This document shows positions 63,987-64,000 of a stretch of 64,000 nt of DNA, one piece after another. Source of the DNA: Pseudomonadota bacterium (GTDB lineage: Bacteria > Pseudomonadota > Alphaproteobacteria > Rhizobiales > Aestuariivirgaceae); the NCBI GenBank assembly GCA_963205315.1, contig CAUJIO010000052.1, positions 1-64,000 on the forward strand, read 5' to 3'. The notes beneath the pieces were generated by a model. It made no database searches. It was given only the letters and a program-made list of their open reading frames with translations, and was not told the origin of the DNA. The translations under genes were made by a program, and so were the position numbers. Each line of letters starts with the position of its first letter. The stretch's first letter is position 1.

Positions 63987-64000
63987 GGGGGTCAAAACAT

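Overview
The window reads as chromosomal DNA of a high-G+C alphaproteobacterium, most likely of the order Hyphomicrobiales (Rhizobiales). The main evidence is the gene order rpoZ-rsh-pyrE-acpS-lepB-rnc-era-recO followed by proS-lolC/E-lolD-HDAC-dnaE. A short ProRS of about 440 aa, the alphaproteobacterial small families DUF3126 and DUF1467, and a ChvE/GguAB-type sugar transporter agree with this. No complete mobile element, prophage or CRISPR array was seen.

Region by region. 1-6659: maturation genes of a molybdenum hydroxylase (CO-dehydrogenase/xanthine-dehydrogenase type): 3' end of a MoxR/CoxD ATPase, CoxE-like vWA protein, XdhC split over two overlapping genes, and a MoeA-like/MobA-like fusion. 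RadC and methionine aminopeptidase follow on the opposite strand, then a CinA-like protein. 6741-15541: an orphan RTX protein, an alpha/beta hydrolase, a zf-CHCC protein, a YcaQ-like winged-helix protein, a GNAT enzyme, a histidine-rich secreted peptide, the gpt-DUF3307-aminotransferase operon, and a soluble PAS hybrid histidine kinase. 15571-21299: small secreted proteins, a crotonase-fold enzyme, cysE, msrA, DUF3126, a gamma-carbonic anhydrase, and a GntR/FadR-type regulator. 21409-25326: the sugar ABC transporter ChvE-GguA-GguB, divergent from that regulator, with a FadR-type operator over the regulator's own start codon.

25424-29376: DUF411, DUF4240, a transglutaminase-like cysteine peptidase, then two tRNA-Leu genes bracketing two VPLPA-CTERM surface proteins and a decayed third copy of the sorting signal. 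29521-42980: ion transport (MgtA, Kup, MgtE) mixed with a LysR regulator, three sulfotransferases, a CoA-transferase, DUF2066 and an ICMT-like methyltransferase. 43093-59633: the conserved information-processing and envelope block named above. 59643-64000: an orphan membrane protein, a Rieske oxygenase divergent from a nitrilase-family enzyme around a perfect 13-bp palindrome, a cupredoxin, and a fumarylacetoacetate-hydrolase-fold protein that resembles 2-keto-3-deoxy-xylonate dehydratase.

Most of the window is ordinary core chromosome. I do not see a clearly new multi-gene system. The best leads are the VPLPA-CTERM cassette with its sorting-signal fossil between two tRNA-Leu genes, the GntR operator, the Rieske/nitrilase palindrome, the crotonase without its catalytic glutamates, and the His-rich secreted peptide.
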